Shown here: piece by piece, positions 7,050 through 13,629 of the stretch
Layout of the letters: each line of letters opens with the position of its first letter
How positions within the stretch are numbered: the first letter of the stretch is position 1
Assembly (NCBI GenBank): GCA_017882935.1
Contig: JADGOP010000008.1
Location: 1 to 17,378, forward strand
Length of the DNA stretch: 17,378 bases
From: Actinomycetota bacterium
GTDB taxonomy: Bacteria; Actinomycetota; Acidimicrobiia; Acidimicrobiales; Iamiaceae
Direction of reading: 5' to 3'
Made by a program: the position numbers and the translations under genes
The notes under the pieces: generated by a model
The model's input: the letters and a program-made list of their open reading frames with translations, nothing else
What the model was told of the DNA's origin: nothing
Database searches by the model: none

Positions 7050-7844
7050 ATGGCCTCCGACGACCGACACGCAAGCGCTGCGGCCGCGAACGGCGGCTCC
7101 ATGACCCTCATGGAGCACCTAGTCGAGCTGCGCCAACGCCTCACGAAGTGCGCCATCGCGGTCCTGATCGGCGGCATCGTCGGGTGGATCATCTTCCCCG
7201 ACGTCTTCCACTTCCTGCTCCAGCCGATGGTCGAGCTGTGCAAGCACTCGAGCTGCCTGCTCAACGGGCACGCCGGGAACGTCCTCAACACCGATCCGCT
7301 CGACCCACTCGTCACCCGCGTCAAGCTCTCGGCCTTCATCGGGATCGCCCTGGCGATGCCCGTGCTGCTGTGGCAGATCTGGCGCTTCGTGGCGCCGGGC
7401 CTCTACTCCAACGAGCGTCGCTACGCCATGGCCTTCATCGGCCCGGCGCTGCTGCTGTTCGTCGGCGGGGCAGCGGTGGCGTACGAGATCCTGCCGTACT
7501 CGCTCGACTGGCTGCAGAGCATCGGCGGCTCGAACTTCACCGCCGCCTACACCGCCGACAAGTTCACCACCCTGGTGGGCTGGATGATGCTGGCGTTCGG
7601 CGCGGCGTTCCAGTTCCCGGTCATCCTGGTCGCGCTCGAGGTGATGGGCGTGGTGAACAGCCGCCAGCTCCGTCACCAGTGGCGCTACTGGGTGGCCGGC
7701 ATCGCGGTCGTGGCGGGCGTGATCACGCCCAGTGGCGACCCCATCAGCTTCCTCTTCATGGCCGTCCCGATGGTGTTCCTCTACGGGGTCGCGATCCTCA
7801 TCGGCATGGTCATCGACTGGCGGAGGCGGAGGGCGGCGGCATGA
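7050..7844 (+). CDS. tatC: Sec-independent protein translocase TatC
   Basis: TatC is the multi-span core that recognises the twin-arginine signal of folded export substrates. The 264-residue protein has the conserved first loop MEHLVELRQRL (21-31). Six hydrophobic segments follow, including the family signature AMPVLLWQIWRFVAPGLYSNER and the C-terminal WVAGIAVVAGVITPSGDPIS with its Pro-bearing helices. A basic cytoplasmic end (RRRRAAA) closes the chain. The start at 7050 gives a polar 17-residue extension; ATG 7101 (MTLMEHL) is a possible later start, and neither has a clear Shine-Dalgarno. The end overlaps helY (ATGATGA). Together with the preceding gene it provides the minimal Tat machinery. 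Confidence 0.96.
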   Translation: MASDDRHASAAAANGGSMTLMEHLVELRQRLTKCAIAVLIGGIVGWIIFPDVFHFLLQPMVELCKHSSCLLNGHAGNVLNTDPLDPLVTRVKLSAFIGIALAMPVLLWQIWRFVAPGLYSNERRYAMAFIGPALLLFVGGAAVAYEILPYSLDWLQSIGGSNFTAAYTADKFTTLVGWMMLAFGAAFQFPVILVALEVMGVVNSRQLRHQWRYWVAGIAVVAGVITPSGDPISFLFMAVPMVFLYGVAILIGMVIDWRRRRAAA

Positions 7845-10573
7845 TGCCCGGGTCCGAGGAGTCACAGCTGACCGCCGACTTCGTCCTCGACCGCTTCCAG
7901 CTCGACGCCGTGGCGGCCGTCGACGAGGGCCACGCCGTGCTGGTGTCGGCGCCTACCGGGTCGGGCAAGACGGTCGTGGCCGAGCACGCGGTGGCGCGGG
8001 TGCTGGCGACCGGGCGCAAGGCCTTCTACACCACGCCCATCAAGGCCCTCTCGAACCAGAAGTACCGCGACCTCGTGGCGCGCCACGGCGCCGACCGCGT
8101 CGGCCTGCTCACGGGCGACAACGCCGTCAACGCGAACGCGCCCGTGGTGGTGATGACCACCGAGGTGCTGCGCAACATGCTCTACGCGGCCTCGCCCGCG
8201 CTCGACGGCCTCGCCTGCGTCGTGCTCGACGAGGTGCACTACCTGCAGGACGCCTACCGCGGTGCCGTGTGGGAGGAGGTCATCATCCACACGCCTCCCG
8301 ACGTGCAGCTGGTGTGCCTGTCGGCCACGGTGTCGAACGCCGAGGAGCTGGCCGGGTGGATCGCCAGCGTGCGGGGGCCCACCAGCACCATCGTCGAGAC
8401 CCACCGACCGGTCGAGCTGCTGCACCACTACCTCGTCGGCGACCGGGTGCTCGACCACCTGCGCCTGGTGCCCACCCTGCTCGACGGGCGACCCAACCCC
8501 GAGGGCTCCTCCTTCGACGCAGGCGACGTGCCCGGCACCCGCGGCCGGGGCCGGCCGCGCCGCAGGTACCGCACCCCGCGGCGCCTCGAGGTCGTCGACC
8601 GGCTGGCCGCCGAGCACCTCCTGCCCGCCATCTACTTCGTGTTCAGCCGGGCGGGCTGCGACGACGCCGCGGCGGCCCTGCTCGACTCGGGCACCCGGCT
8701 CACCACCCGCGACGAGGCGGAGCAGATCCGTGGCATCGCCGAGCGCCACGTCGAGTCGCTCACCGACGCCGACCTCGACGTGCTGCACTACGACCGCTTC
8801 GCCACCGCGCTCGAGGCCGGCATCGCGGCGCACCACGCCGGCATGGTGCCGCCGTTCAAGGAGGCCGTCGAGGAGTGCTTCTCGTCGGGCCTGGTCAAGG
8901 TGGTGTTCGCCACCGAGACGCTCGCGCTGGGCATCAACATGCCGGCGCGCTCGGTGGTCATCGAGAACCTCAACAAGTTCCGCGGCGAGCGCCACGAGCC
9001 CCTCACGCCCGCCGAGTACACCCAGCTCACCGGTCGTGCCGGGCGCCGGGGCCTCGACCCCGTCGGGCACGCCGTGGTGCTGTGGTCGCCCTTCGTCACC
9101 TTCGACCAGGTCGCGGCGCTGGCCTCGAGCCGCCGGTTCACGCTGACGTCGGCCTTCCGTCCCACGTACAACATGGCGGCGAACCTGGTGCGCCGGCACG
9201 GCCCCGACGAGGCCCACCGCCTGCTCGAGCAGTCGTTCGCGCAGTACCAGACCGACGCGTCCGTCACCCGTCTGGTGGCCCGCCGCCTCGAGCGGCGCCG
9301 TGAGGTGCGCGAGCAGCAGCGCGACGCCGTGTGCGACCGGGGTGACGTGGCCGAGTACCGGCGGCTGGTCGAGGAGGAGCGAAGCGCCCGCCGGAGCCCG
9401 CCCGCCCGCAGCGCCATCGACGACGCGGTGTCGCGCCTCCAACCCGGCGACATCGTCCCGGCCTCCACCGCCTACGGACGCGCGGCGGTGCTGTCCAACA
9501 CGCGCCGTCACGGCCAGGCCCGGGTGCGCCTGGTGAACCCGCACGCCAAGGTGCTCACCCGCCACGCCCGCGACTTCGAGGCCGCGCCCGAGCCGATCGG
9601 CCGCATCGCGCTCCCGGAGCCGTACCGGCCCGACGACCCCGCGTTCCAGCACGAGGTCGCCGACCTGCTGCGCCGGGCGCGCGGCGGCAAGCCCCACCGG
9701 CGCAGCGGCGCACGGAGCGCCGGCACCGAGGGGTCCCACGACGGGGCTGCCGACGCCGTCCCCGAATCCGAGCAGCACCCCGTCGCGGCCTGTCCCGACG
9801 CCCGGCGCCACCTCCGGGCAGCTGCGCAGGTCGAGCGCATCGAGGTGGAGCTGGCCGACCTCGACCGGCGCATCGAGGGCCGCGCCGATTCCCTGGCCCA
9901 CCGCTTCGACCAGATCCTGCAGCTGCTCGAGGCCTGGGGCCACCTCGACGGCTGGGCCCTCACCCGCCGCGGGCGCCAGCTGGCCGGGACCTACCACGAG
10001 TGCGACCTGCTGGTGGTCGAGGTGCTGGCGTCGGGCCTGTGCGACGACCTGGCCCCGGCGGAGCTGGCCGGCCTGATCTCGGGGCTCACCTACGAGCACC
10101 GCAGCCGCGTCCCGGCGCCACCGCCATGGTTCCCCAGCACCGACCTGCGGCAGCGGTTCGAGCAGATGGAGGCCCTGGCCGAGGCGCTCAACGACGACGA
10201 GGCCTCGCTGGGGCTGCCCCTCACGCGCCGGCCCGACCCCACGTTCGTCCCGCTCGCGCACGCCTGGGCGCTCGGCCAGCAGCTCGACGACGTGCTCGCC
10301 GACGAGGACCTCACAGGGGGCGACTTCGTCCGCAACGTCCGGCTGCTCATCGACCTGCTCCGGCAGGTCGCCAACCACGCCGACAGGGCCGACACCCGCC
10401 ATGCCGCAGGCGCTGCGGCCGAGGGCCTGTTCCACGGGGTCATCGCGGCGTCGAGCGCCGTGGGTGGGGCGCCCGGCGAGGCGAGCGCGGCGAGCGCCGC
10501 GGTGCGCCCGGACGCGGCCGACGCTGCCGACGCTGCGGACGCCGCCGAACCCTCCGGCCCCGATCCCACATGA
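7841..10573 (+). CDS. helY: Ski2/Mtr4-like DEAD/DEVH-box helicase HelY
   Basis: This is a predicted ATP-dependent superfamily 2 RNA helicase, as HelY of mycobacteria, of nearly the same size (910 residues here). Motifs visible are Q-like FQLDA (19-23), Walker A APTGSGKT (37-44), TTPIKALSNQK (64-74), DEVH (130-133), SAT (161-163) and motif VI QLTGRAGRRG (395-404). Motif IV-V surroundings include AAHHAGMVP and FATETLALGINMPAR. C-terminal Ski2-type helical domains follow. An arginine-rich stretch (about 231-247) interrupts the core, and the tail ends in an Ala/Asp repeat. Starts at 7841 and 7844 are equivalent (ATGATG), both inside the tatC stop. The gene overlaps its successor by ATGA. Confidence 0.95.
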   Translation: MMPGSEESQLTADFVLDRFQLDAVAAVDEGHAVLVSAPTGSGKTVVAEHAVARVLATGRKAFYTTPIKALSNQKYRDLVARHGADRVGLLTGDNAVNANAPVVVMTTEVLRNMLYAASPALDGLACVVLDEVHYLQDAYRGAVWEEVIIHTPPDVQLVCLSATVSNAEELAGWIASVRGPTSTIVETHRPVELLHHYLVGDRVLDHLRLVPTLLDGRPNPEGSSFDAGDVPGTRGRGRPRRRYRTPRRLEVVDRLAAEHLLPAIYFVFSRAGCDDAAAALLDSGTRLTTRDEAEQIRGIAERHVESLTDADLDVLHYDRFATALEAGIAAHHAGMVPPFKEAVEECFSSGLVKVVFATETLALGINMPARSVVIENLNKFRGERHEPLTPAEYTQLTGRAGRRGLDPVGHAVVLWSPFVTFDQVAALASSRRFTLTSAFRPTYNMAANLVRRHGPDEAHRLLEQSFAQYQTDASVTRLVARRLERRREVREQQRDAVCDRGDVAEYRRLVEEERSARRSPPARSAIDDAVSRLQPGDIVPASTAYGRAAVLSNTRRHGQARVRLVNPHAKVLTRHARDFEAAPEPIGRIALPEPYRPDDPAFQHEVADLLRRARGGKPHRRSGARSAGTEGSHDGAADAVPESEQHPVAACPDARRHLRAAAQVERIEVELADLDRRIEGRADSLAHRFDQILQLLEAWGHLDGWALTRRGRQLAGTYHECDLLVVEVLASGLCDDLAPAELAGLISGLTYEHRSRVPAPPPWFPSTDLRQRFEQMEALAEALNDDEASLGLPLTRRPDPTFVPLAHAWALGQQLDDVLADEDLTGGDFVRNVRLLIDLLRQVANHADRADTRHAAGAAAEGLFHGVIAASSAVGGAPGEASAASAAVRPDAADAADAADAAEPSGPDPT
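10511..10546 (+). repeat. Four 9-bp tandem repeats in the helY tail
   Basis: GACGCNGCN occurs four times in a row, encoding Asp-Ala-Ala units just before the end of helY. Third-position differences among copies show it is not a very recent expansion. It codes for a disordered Ala/Asp tail. Confidence 0.8.
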
Positions 10574-11181
10574 CCATCCGCAAGGGCGCGGCCTGGGGTG
10601 GCTCGGGCACGCTGCCGGCCGACGGCGTCGTGGCCACCACCGATGCGGCCGCCCGCGCCGCGGTCGAACCGGCCCGGCGGGTGGGGGAGCCGCTGCCCGT
10701 GCTCGGGCTGCTCGGTGGCGACCTCTGCCGCACCCTGGGCGGTCCCGGCGACGAGGCACGGCTCCGGGGACGCGATGCCATGCGGTTCCCCGTCGACCTC
10801 GGGTCGGTCCTCATCGACGGTCGCCAGCACTGGTTCGTCGCCCATGTGGTGGCCCGGCGCTCGTGGTGGCGGGGGCGCGTCGTGGCCGTGATGAACGCGC
10901 AGTGGTTGGGCACGTGGGACCTCGGCCCCAAGTCCCACCCCAACGACGGGCTGCTCGACGTGTCCGACGGCCGGCTGTCGTTCGGCGAGCGGCTCAAGGC
11001 CCGGCGGCGGCTGGCCACCGGGTCGCACCTGCCGCACCCCGACATCACCGTGCGTCGCACCTCGCACGAGCAGTTCACCTTCGACCCGCCGCTCGACATC
11101 TACGTCGACGGCGAGAAGGTCGCCCGGGCGCGGACGGTCTCGGTGCGGGTGGAGCCCGACGCCCTCGAGGTCGTCATCTGA
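10570..11181 (+). CDS. Diacylglycerol-kinase C-terminal-like protein
   Basis: The 203-residue protein resembles the second half of DagK/YegS-type lipid kinases. LPVLGLLGGDLCRTLGG (42-58) looks like a shortened version of the family's LGIVPxGTxNDxARxLG segment. NAQWLGTWDLGPKSHPNDGLLDV (109-131) matches the G-x-x-L-x-P-x-A-x-x-DDGLLDV segment, and PPLDIYVDGEKV (173-184) matches the terminal DGE strand. The N-terminal nucleotide-binding subdomain with GGDGT is absent. Lipid-kinase activity is therefore doubtful; a binding or regulatory role is possible. No membrane segment or signal peptide is present. The ATG overlaps the helY stop (ATGA), so the two are co-translated. A hairpin CGCCA-GGG-TGGCG (11188-11200) follows the stop. 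Whether it has a full kinase ancestor in helY neighbourhoods elsewhere is unknown to me. Confidence 0.7.
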   Translation: MTIRKGAAWGGSGTLPADGVVATTDAAARAAVEPARRVGEPLPVLGLLGGDLCRTLGGPGDEARLRGRDAMRFPVDLGSVLIDGRQHWFVAHVVARRSWWRGRVVAVMNAQWLGTWDLGPKSHPNDGLLDVSDGRLSFGERLKARRRLATGSHLPHPDITVRRTSHEQFTFDPPLDIYVDGEKVARARTVSVRVEPDALEVVI

Positions 11182-11224
11182 CCCGGGCGCCAGGGTGGCG
11201 ACCGTCGGCGCAGCCCCGAGTCGG

Positions 11225-11230
11225 TAGCGT
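11225..11230 (+). promoter_or_regulatory. Candidate -10 (TAGCGT), leaderless, MDR gene
   Basis: TAGCGT (context TCGGTAGCGTCC) ends 7 nt before ATG 11238 with no Shine-Dalgarno between. It lies in a 56-bp gap, so the MDR gene is probably transcribed independently of the helY operon. Confidence 0.6.
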
Positions 11231-11237
11231 CCCCGCC

Positions 11238-12227
11238 ATGCACGCCTGGATCCTCGACGAGTCGCCCGGCACCTACCGCTGGGGCGAGATCGACGTCACC
11301 GACCCGGGGCCCGACGACGTGCGGGTGGCCCCCCGCGTGAGCGCGCTGAACCACATGGACCTGTGGCTCACCCGGGGACAGCCCCGACCCACGCTGCCGC
11401 ACGTGCCGGGCTGCGACGTGGCCGGGGTGGTCGAGTCGGTCGGCAGCAACGTGACCGGCCTGGCCCCGGGCGACGAAGTGGTGCTCAACCCGGCCGTCTC
11501 GCCGGTCGCCGACATCGTTGCCCTCGGCAACGACGCGCCGCTCGGCCCGGGGTTCCAGATCCTCGGCGAGCAACGCTGGGGTGGCCACGCCGACCTGGTG
11601 GTGGTCCCCGCCCGCAACGCGCTCCCACGACCCCCGGGTCGCAGCTGGGAGGAGTGCGCCGCATACCCGCTCGCCACGCTCACCGCCTGGCGGATGCTGC
11701 GGCGCGCCCGGCTCACAGCGGGGGAGACGCTGCTGGTGGTCGGCGTGGGTGGGGGCGTGGCCTCGGCCGCCCTGGCCCTCGGCCTGCACCTCGGCGCCGA
11801 GGTGTTCGTCACCTCCACCAGCGCCGACAAGCGTGAGCAGGCGCTGGCGCGGGGGGCCCACGGGGCCTTCGCGTCCGACGAGCCGGGGCCGGTGCGCGCC
11901 CACGTCGTGGTCGAGACCGTGGGGCCGGCCACCTGGGCCAGCTCCACGCGGGCGCTGCGGCCGGGCGGGCGCATGGTGGTGGCCGGGGGGACGTCGGGCC
12001 AGGAGGTCACCCTGTCGCTGCCGCGCCTCTTCTTCAAGCAGCACGAGATCATCGGCTCCACCATGGGCAGCTACGAGGAGTTCGCCGAGGTCACGCGCCT
12101 GGTCGCCCAGGGGCTCCCGATTTTCGTCGACCGGGCCTTCCCCCTCGACGAGTACCCCGCGGCCCTCGAGCACCTCCGGGCCGCCCGCCACTTCGGCAAC
12201 GTCGTCCTCACCCACCCCACCCCCTGA
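11238..12227 (+). CDS. Zinc-independent MDR oxidoreductase (quinone-reductase-like)
   Basis: This 329-residue medium-chain dehydrogenase/reductase probably reduces a quinone, enone or similar substrate with NAD(P)H. The N-terminal catalytic fold carries VSALNHMDLWLTRG (34-47), the N-x-x-D pattern of quinone oxidoreductases, and VPGCDVAGVVESVG (56-69). The Rossmann domain starts about 160 with LLVVGVGGGVASAALALGLHLGA (glycine motif 169-173). The four-cysteine structural-zinc loop is missing: its place (about 84-110) has no cysteine, and the catalytic-zinc ligands are not evident, so the enzyme is likely metal-free. The substrate is unknown. The start was chosen by the leaderless -10 at 11225. 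A 138-bp inverted-repeat element begins 12 nt after the stop. Confidence 0.88.
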   Translation: MHAWILDESPGTYRWGEIDVTDPGPDDVRVAPRVSALNHMDLWLTRGQPRPTLPHVPGCDVAGVVESVGSNVTGLAPGDEVVLNPAVSPVADIVALGNDAPLGPGFQILGEQRWGGHADLVVVPARNALPRPPGRSWEECAAYPLATLTAWRMLRRARLTAGETLLVVGVGGGVASAALALGLHLGAEVFVTSTSADKREQALARGAHGAFASDEPGPVRAHVVVETVGPATWASSTRALRPGGRMVVAGGTSGQEVTLSLPRLFFKQHEIIGSTMGSYEEFAEVTRLVAQGLPIFVDRAFPLDEYPAALEHLRAARHFGNVVLTHPTP

Positions 12228-12239
12228 CCCCACTGGGTG

Positions 12240-12377
12240 GCGAATGTTCTGTGGGAAGCCCCGGATTCCGGGCACTTTCGCCGTTAGCTTCAGCGAGCGC
12301 TCGGAGGGTGGTCATCCGACTTCCTGAAGTGACCCCCAGAAGTACCCCTTTTCCGGGGCTTCGCACAGAACATTTGC
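12240..12377. repeat. 138-bp element with 26-bp inverted ends
   Basis: Bases 12240-12265 and 12352-12377 are reverse complements at 24 of 26 positions, with a 23-base core (12243-12265 and 12352-12374) holding one mismatch. The loop is 86 nt. It contains the palindrome CGAGCGCTCG (12294-12303), the hairpin ACTTC-CT-GAAGT (12319-12330) and a repeated GAAGT (12326 and 12339). The left arm can also form a local hairpin CCCGG-ATT-CCGGG (12260-12272) that competes with the long pairing. No ORF is inside. It fills nearly all of the 178-bp gap and ends before the promoter of the next gene. Candidates are a MITE-like remnant or a structured 3' region; neither is proven. Confidence 0.8.
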
Positions 12378-12392
12378 GGGGGTGGGGGCCGG

Positions 12393-12398
12393 TAGGGT
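12393..12398 (+). promoter_or_regulatory. Candidate -10 (TAGGGT), leaderless, M20 gene
   Basis: TAGGGT (context CCGGTAGGGTCG) ends 7 nt before GTG 12406. The right arm of the inverted-repeat element ends 15 nt upstream, so it would cover the -35 region of this promoter. Confidence 0.6.
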
Positions 12399-12405
12399 CG
12401 GGATC

Positions 12406-13596
12406 GTGCCTGTCGATCCCGCCGATGTCCGCCGCCGCGTCCTCGCCGAGGTCGACCGGTGGGCCGACCAGCTCGTCGAGGTCTCCCATGACCTGCACGC
12501 CCACCCCGAGATCGGGTACACCGAGCACCACGCCCACGACGCCCTCACGGCGGTGCTCGACCAGGGCGGGCTGAAGGTCGAGCGCCACGCCCACGGCCTC
12601 GCCACCGCCTTCGCCGCCACCGCGGGGTCCGACCCCGATGGGGCGCACGTGGCCGTGCTGTGCGAGTACGACGCGCTGCCGCAGATCGGGCACGCGTGCG
12701 GCCACAACGTCATCGGTGCGGCCGGGCTCGGCGCGGGGCTCGCGGCAGCCGCCGTCGCCGAGGAGCTGGGCGGGCGCCTCACCGTGCTCGGCACGCCGGC
12801 CGAGGAGGGCGGGGGCGGCAAGATCCACCTCGCCGCGGCCGGGGCCTTCGACGGCGTCGACGCCGCGCTCATGATCCACCCTGCGGGCGCCGACCTCACC
12901 CGCATCCACGCCATCGCGGTGCACGAGGCCCGCGTCACCTACCACGGTCTCGCGTCGCACGCAGCCTCGGCGCCCGAGCTCGGCCGCAACGCGCTCGACG
13001 CCGCGGTGCTCGGCTACATGAACGTGGCCGCGCTGCGCCAGCACATGGGGTCGGGGGAGCGCGTGCACGGCTACTTCACCGAGGCCGGTACCGCGGCGAA
13101 CGTGGTGCCGTCGCGCACCGCGGCGACGTGGTTCGTCCGCTCGCCCACCCTCGACGGCCTCGAGAAGCTCGAGGCCCGCTTCCTGACCTGCCTCGAGGCG
13201 GGGGCCGCTGCGGCCGGCTGCACCATGGAGGTGGCGTGGCCGAACCCGGTCTACGCCGACATGGTCGACAACCCGGTGCTCCTCGAGCGCTACGTCGACA
13301 ACGCCGCCACCATCGGCCGCACGGTCATCGAGCCCACCGCGGAGCTCCGTGTGACCGGCAGCACCGACATGGGCAACATCAGCCACCTGGTGCCCTCGAT
13401 CCACCCGATCATCAAGGTGTCGCCGCCCGACGTGTCCATCCACACCGAGGCGTTCGAGCGTTGGGCGGGCTCGCCCGACGGAGATCGGGCCGTCGTCGAC
13501 GGGGCCAAGGCCATGGCGCTGACCATCGTCGACCTCTGGCTCGACCCCGACCTCGTCGCCGCAGCCAGGGCCGCCCACCCGGCCCCGCATCCCTGA
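12406..13596 (+). CDS. M20 family amidohydrolase (AbgB/ACY1L2-like)
   Basis: M20 enzymes of this subgroup cleave amide bonds of N-acyl or aminobenzoyl amino acids and dipeptides in the cytoplasm with two metals. The 396-residue protein has HDLHAHPEIGYTE (28-40), LCEYDALPQIGHACGHN (85-101) with ligands Cys98 and His100, PAEEGGGGK (131-139) with Glu133/Glu134, and MIHPA (156-160) with His158. A C-terminal SIHTEAF motif supplies the last histidine. A dimerisation insert lies in the middle, about 170-290. CEYDALPQIGHACGHN is typical of the PM20D2/AbgB branch; the real substrate cannot be read from the sequence. The GTG start follows a TAGGGT -10 box with no Shine-Dalgarno. The next gene has its own promoter, so this is probably monocistronic. 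Confidence 0.92.
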   Translation: MPVDPADVRRRVLAEVDRWADQLVEVSHDLHAHPEIGYTEHHAHDALTAVLDQGGLKVERHAHGLATAFAATAGSDPDGAHVAVLCEYDALPQIGHACGHNVIGAAGLGAGLAAAAVAEELGGRLTVLGTPAEEGGGGKIHLAAAGAFDGVDAALMIHPAGADLTRIHAIAVHEARVTYHGLASHAASAPELGRNALDAAVLGYMNVAALRQHMGSGERVHGYFTEAGTAANVVPSRTAATWFVRSPTLDGLEKLEARFLTCLEAGAAAAGCTMEVAWPNPVYADMVDNPVLLERYVDNAATIGRTVIEPTAELRVTGSTDMGNISHLVPSIHPIIKVSPPDVSIHTEAFERWAGSPDGDRAVVDGAKAMALTIVDLWLDPDLVAAARAAHPAPHP

Positions 13597-13615
13597 GCGG
13601 GTGTTCCACTGAACC

Positions 13616-13621
13616 TAGAGT
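13616..13621 (+). promoter_or_regulatory. Candidate -10 (TAGAGT), leaderless, thyX-like gene
   Basis: TAGAGT (context AACCTAGAGTCG) ends 8 nt before GTG 13630 in a 33-nt gap after the M20 gene. No Shine-Dalgarno is present. Confidence 0.6.
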
Positions 13622-13629
13622 CGCGCCCC

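Noticed and set aside
7862..10759. 965-codon open frame on the minus strand
   Set aside because: It is the antisense shadow of helY, with no recognisable motif and the composition of a GC-bias artefact.
12240..12377. LexA or PafBC binding sites in the inverted arms
   Set aside because: The arms contain TGTTCT and AGAACA, but not the CGAAC-N4-GTTCG spacing of LexA boxes or the TTGTC-RGTG plus TAN3T layout described for PafBC promoters.
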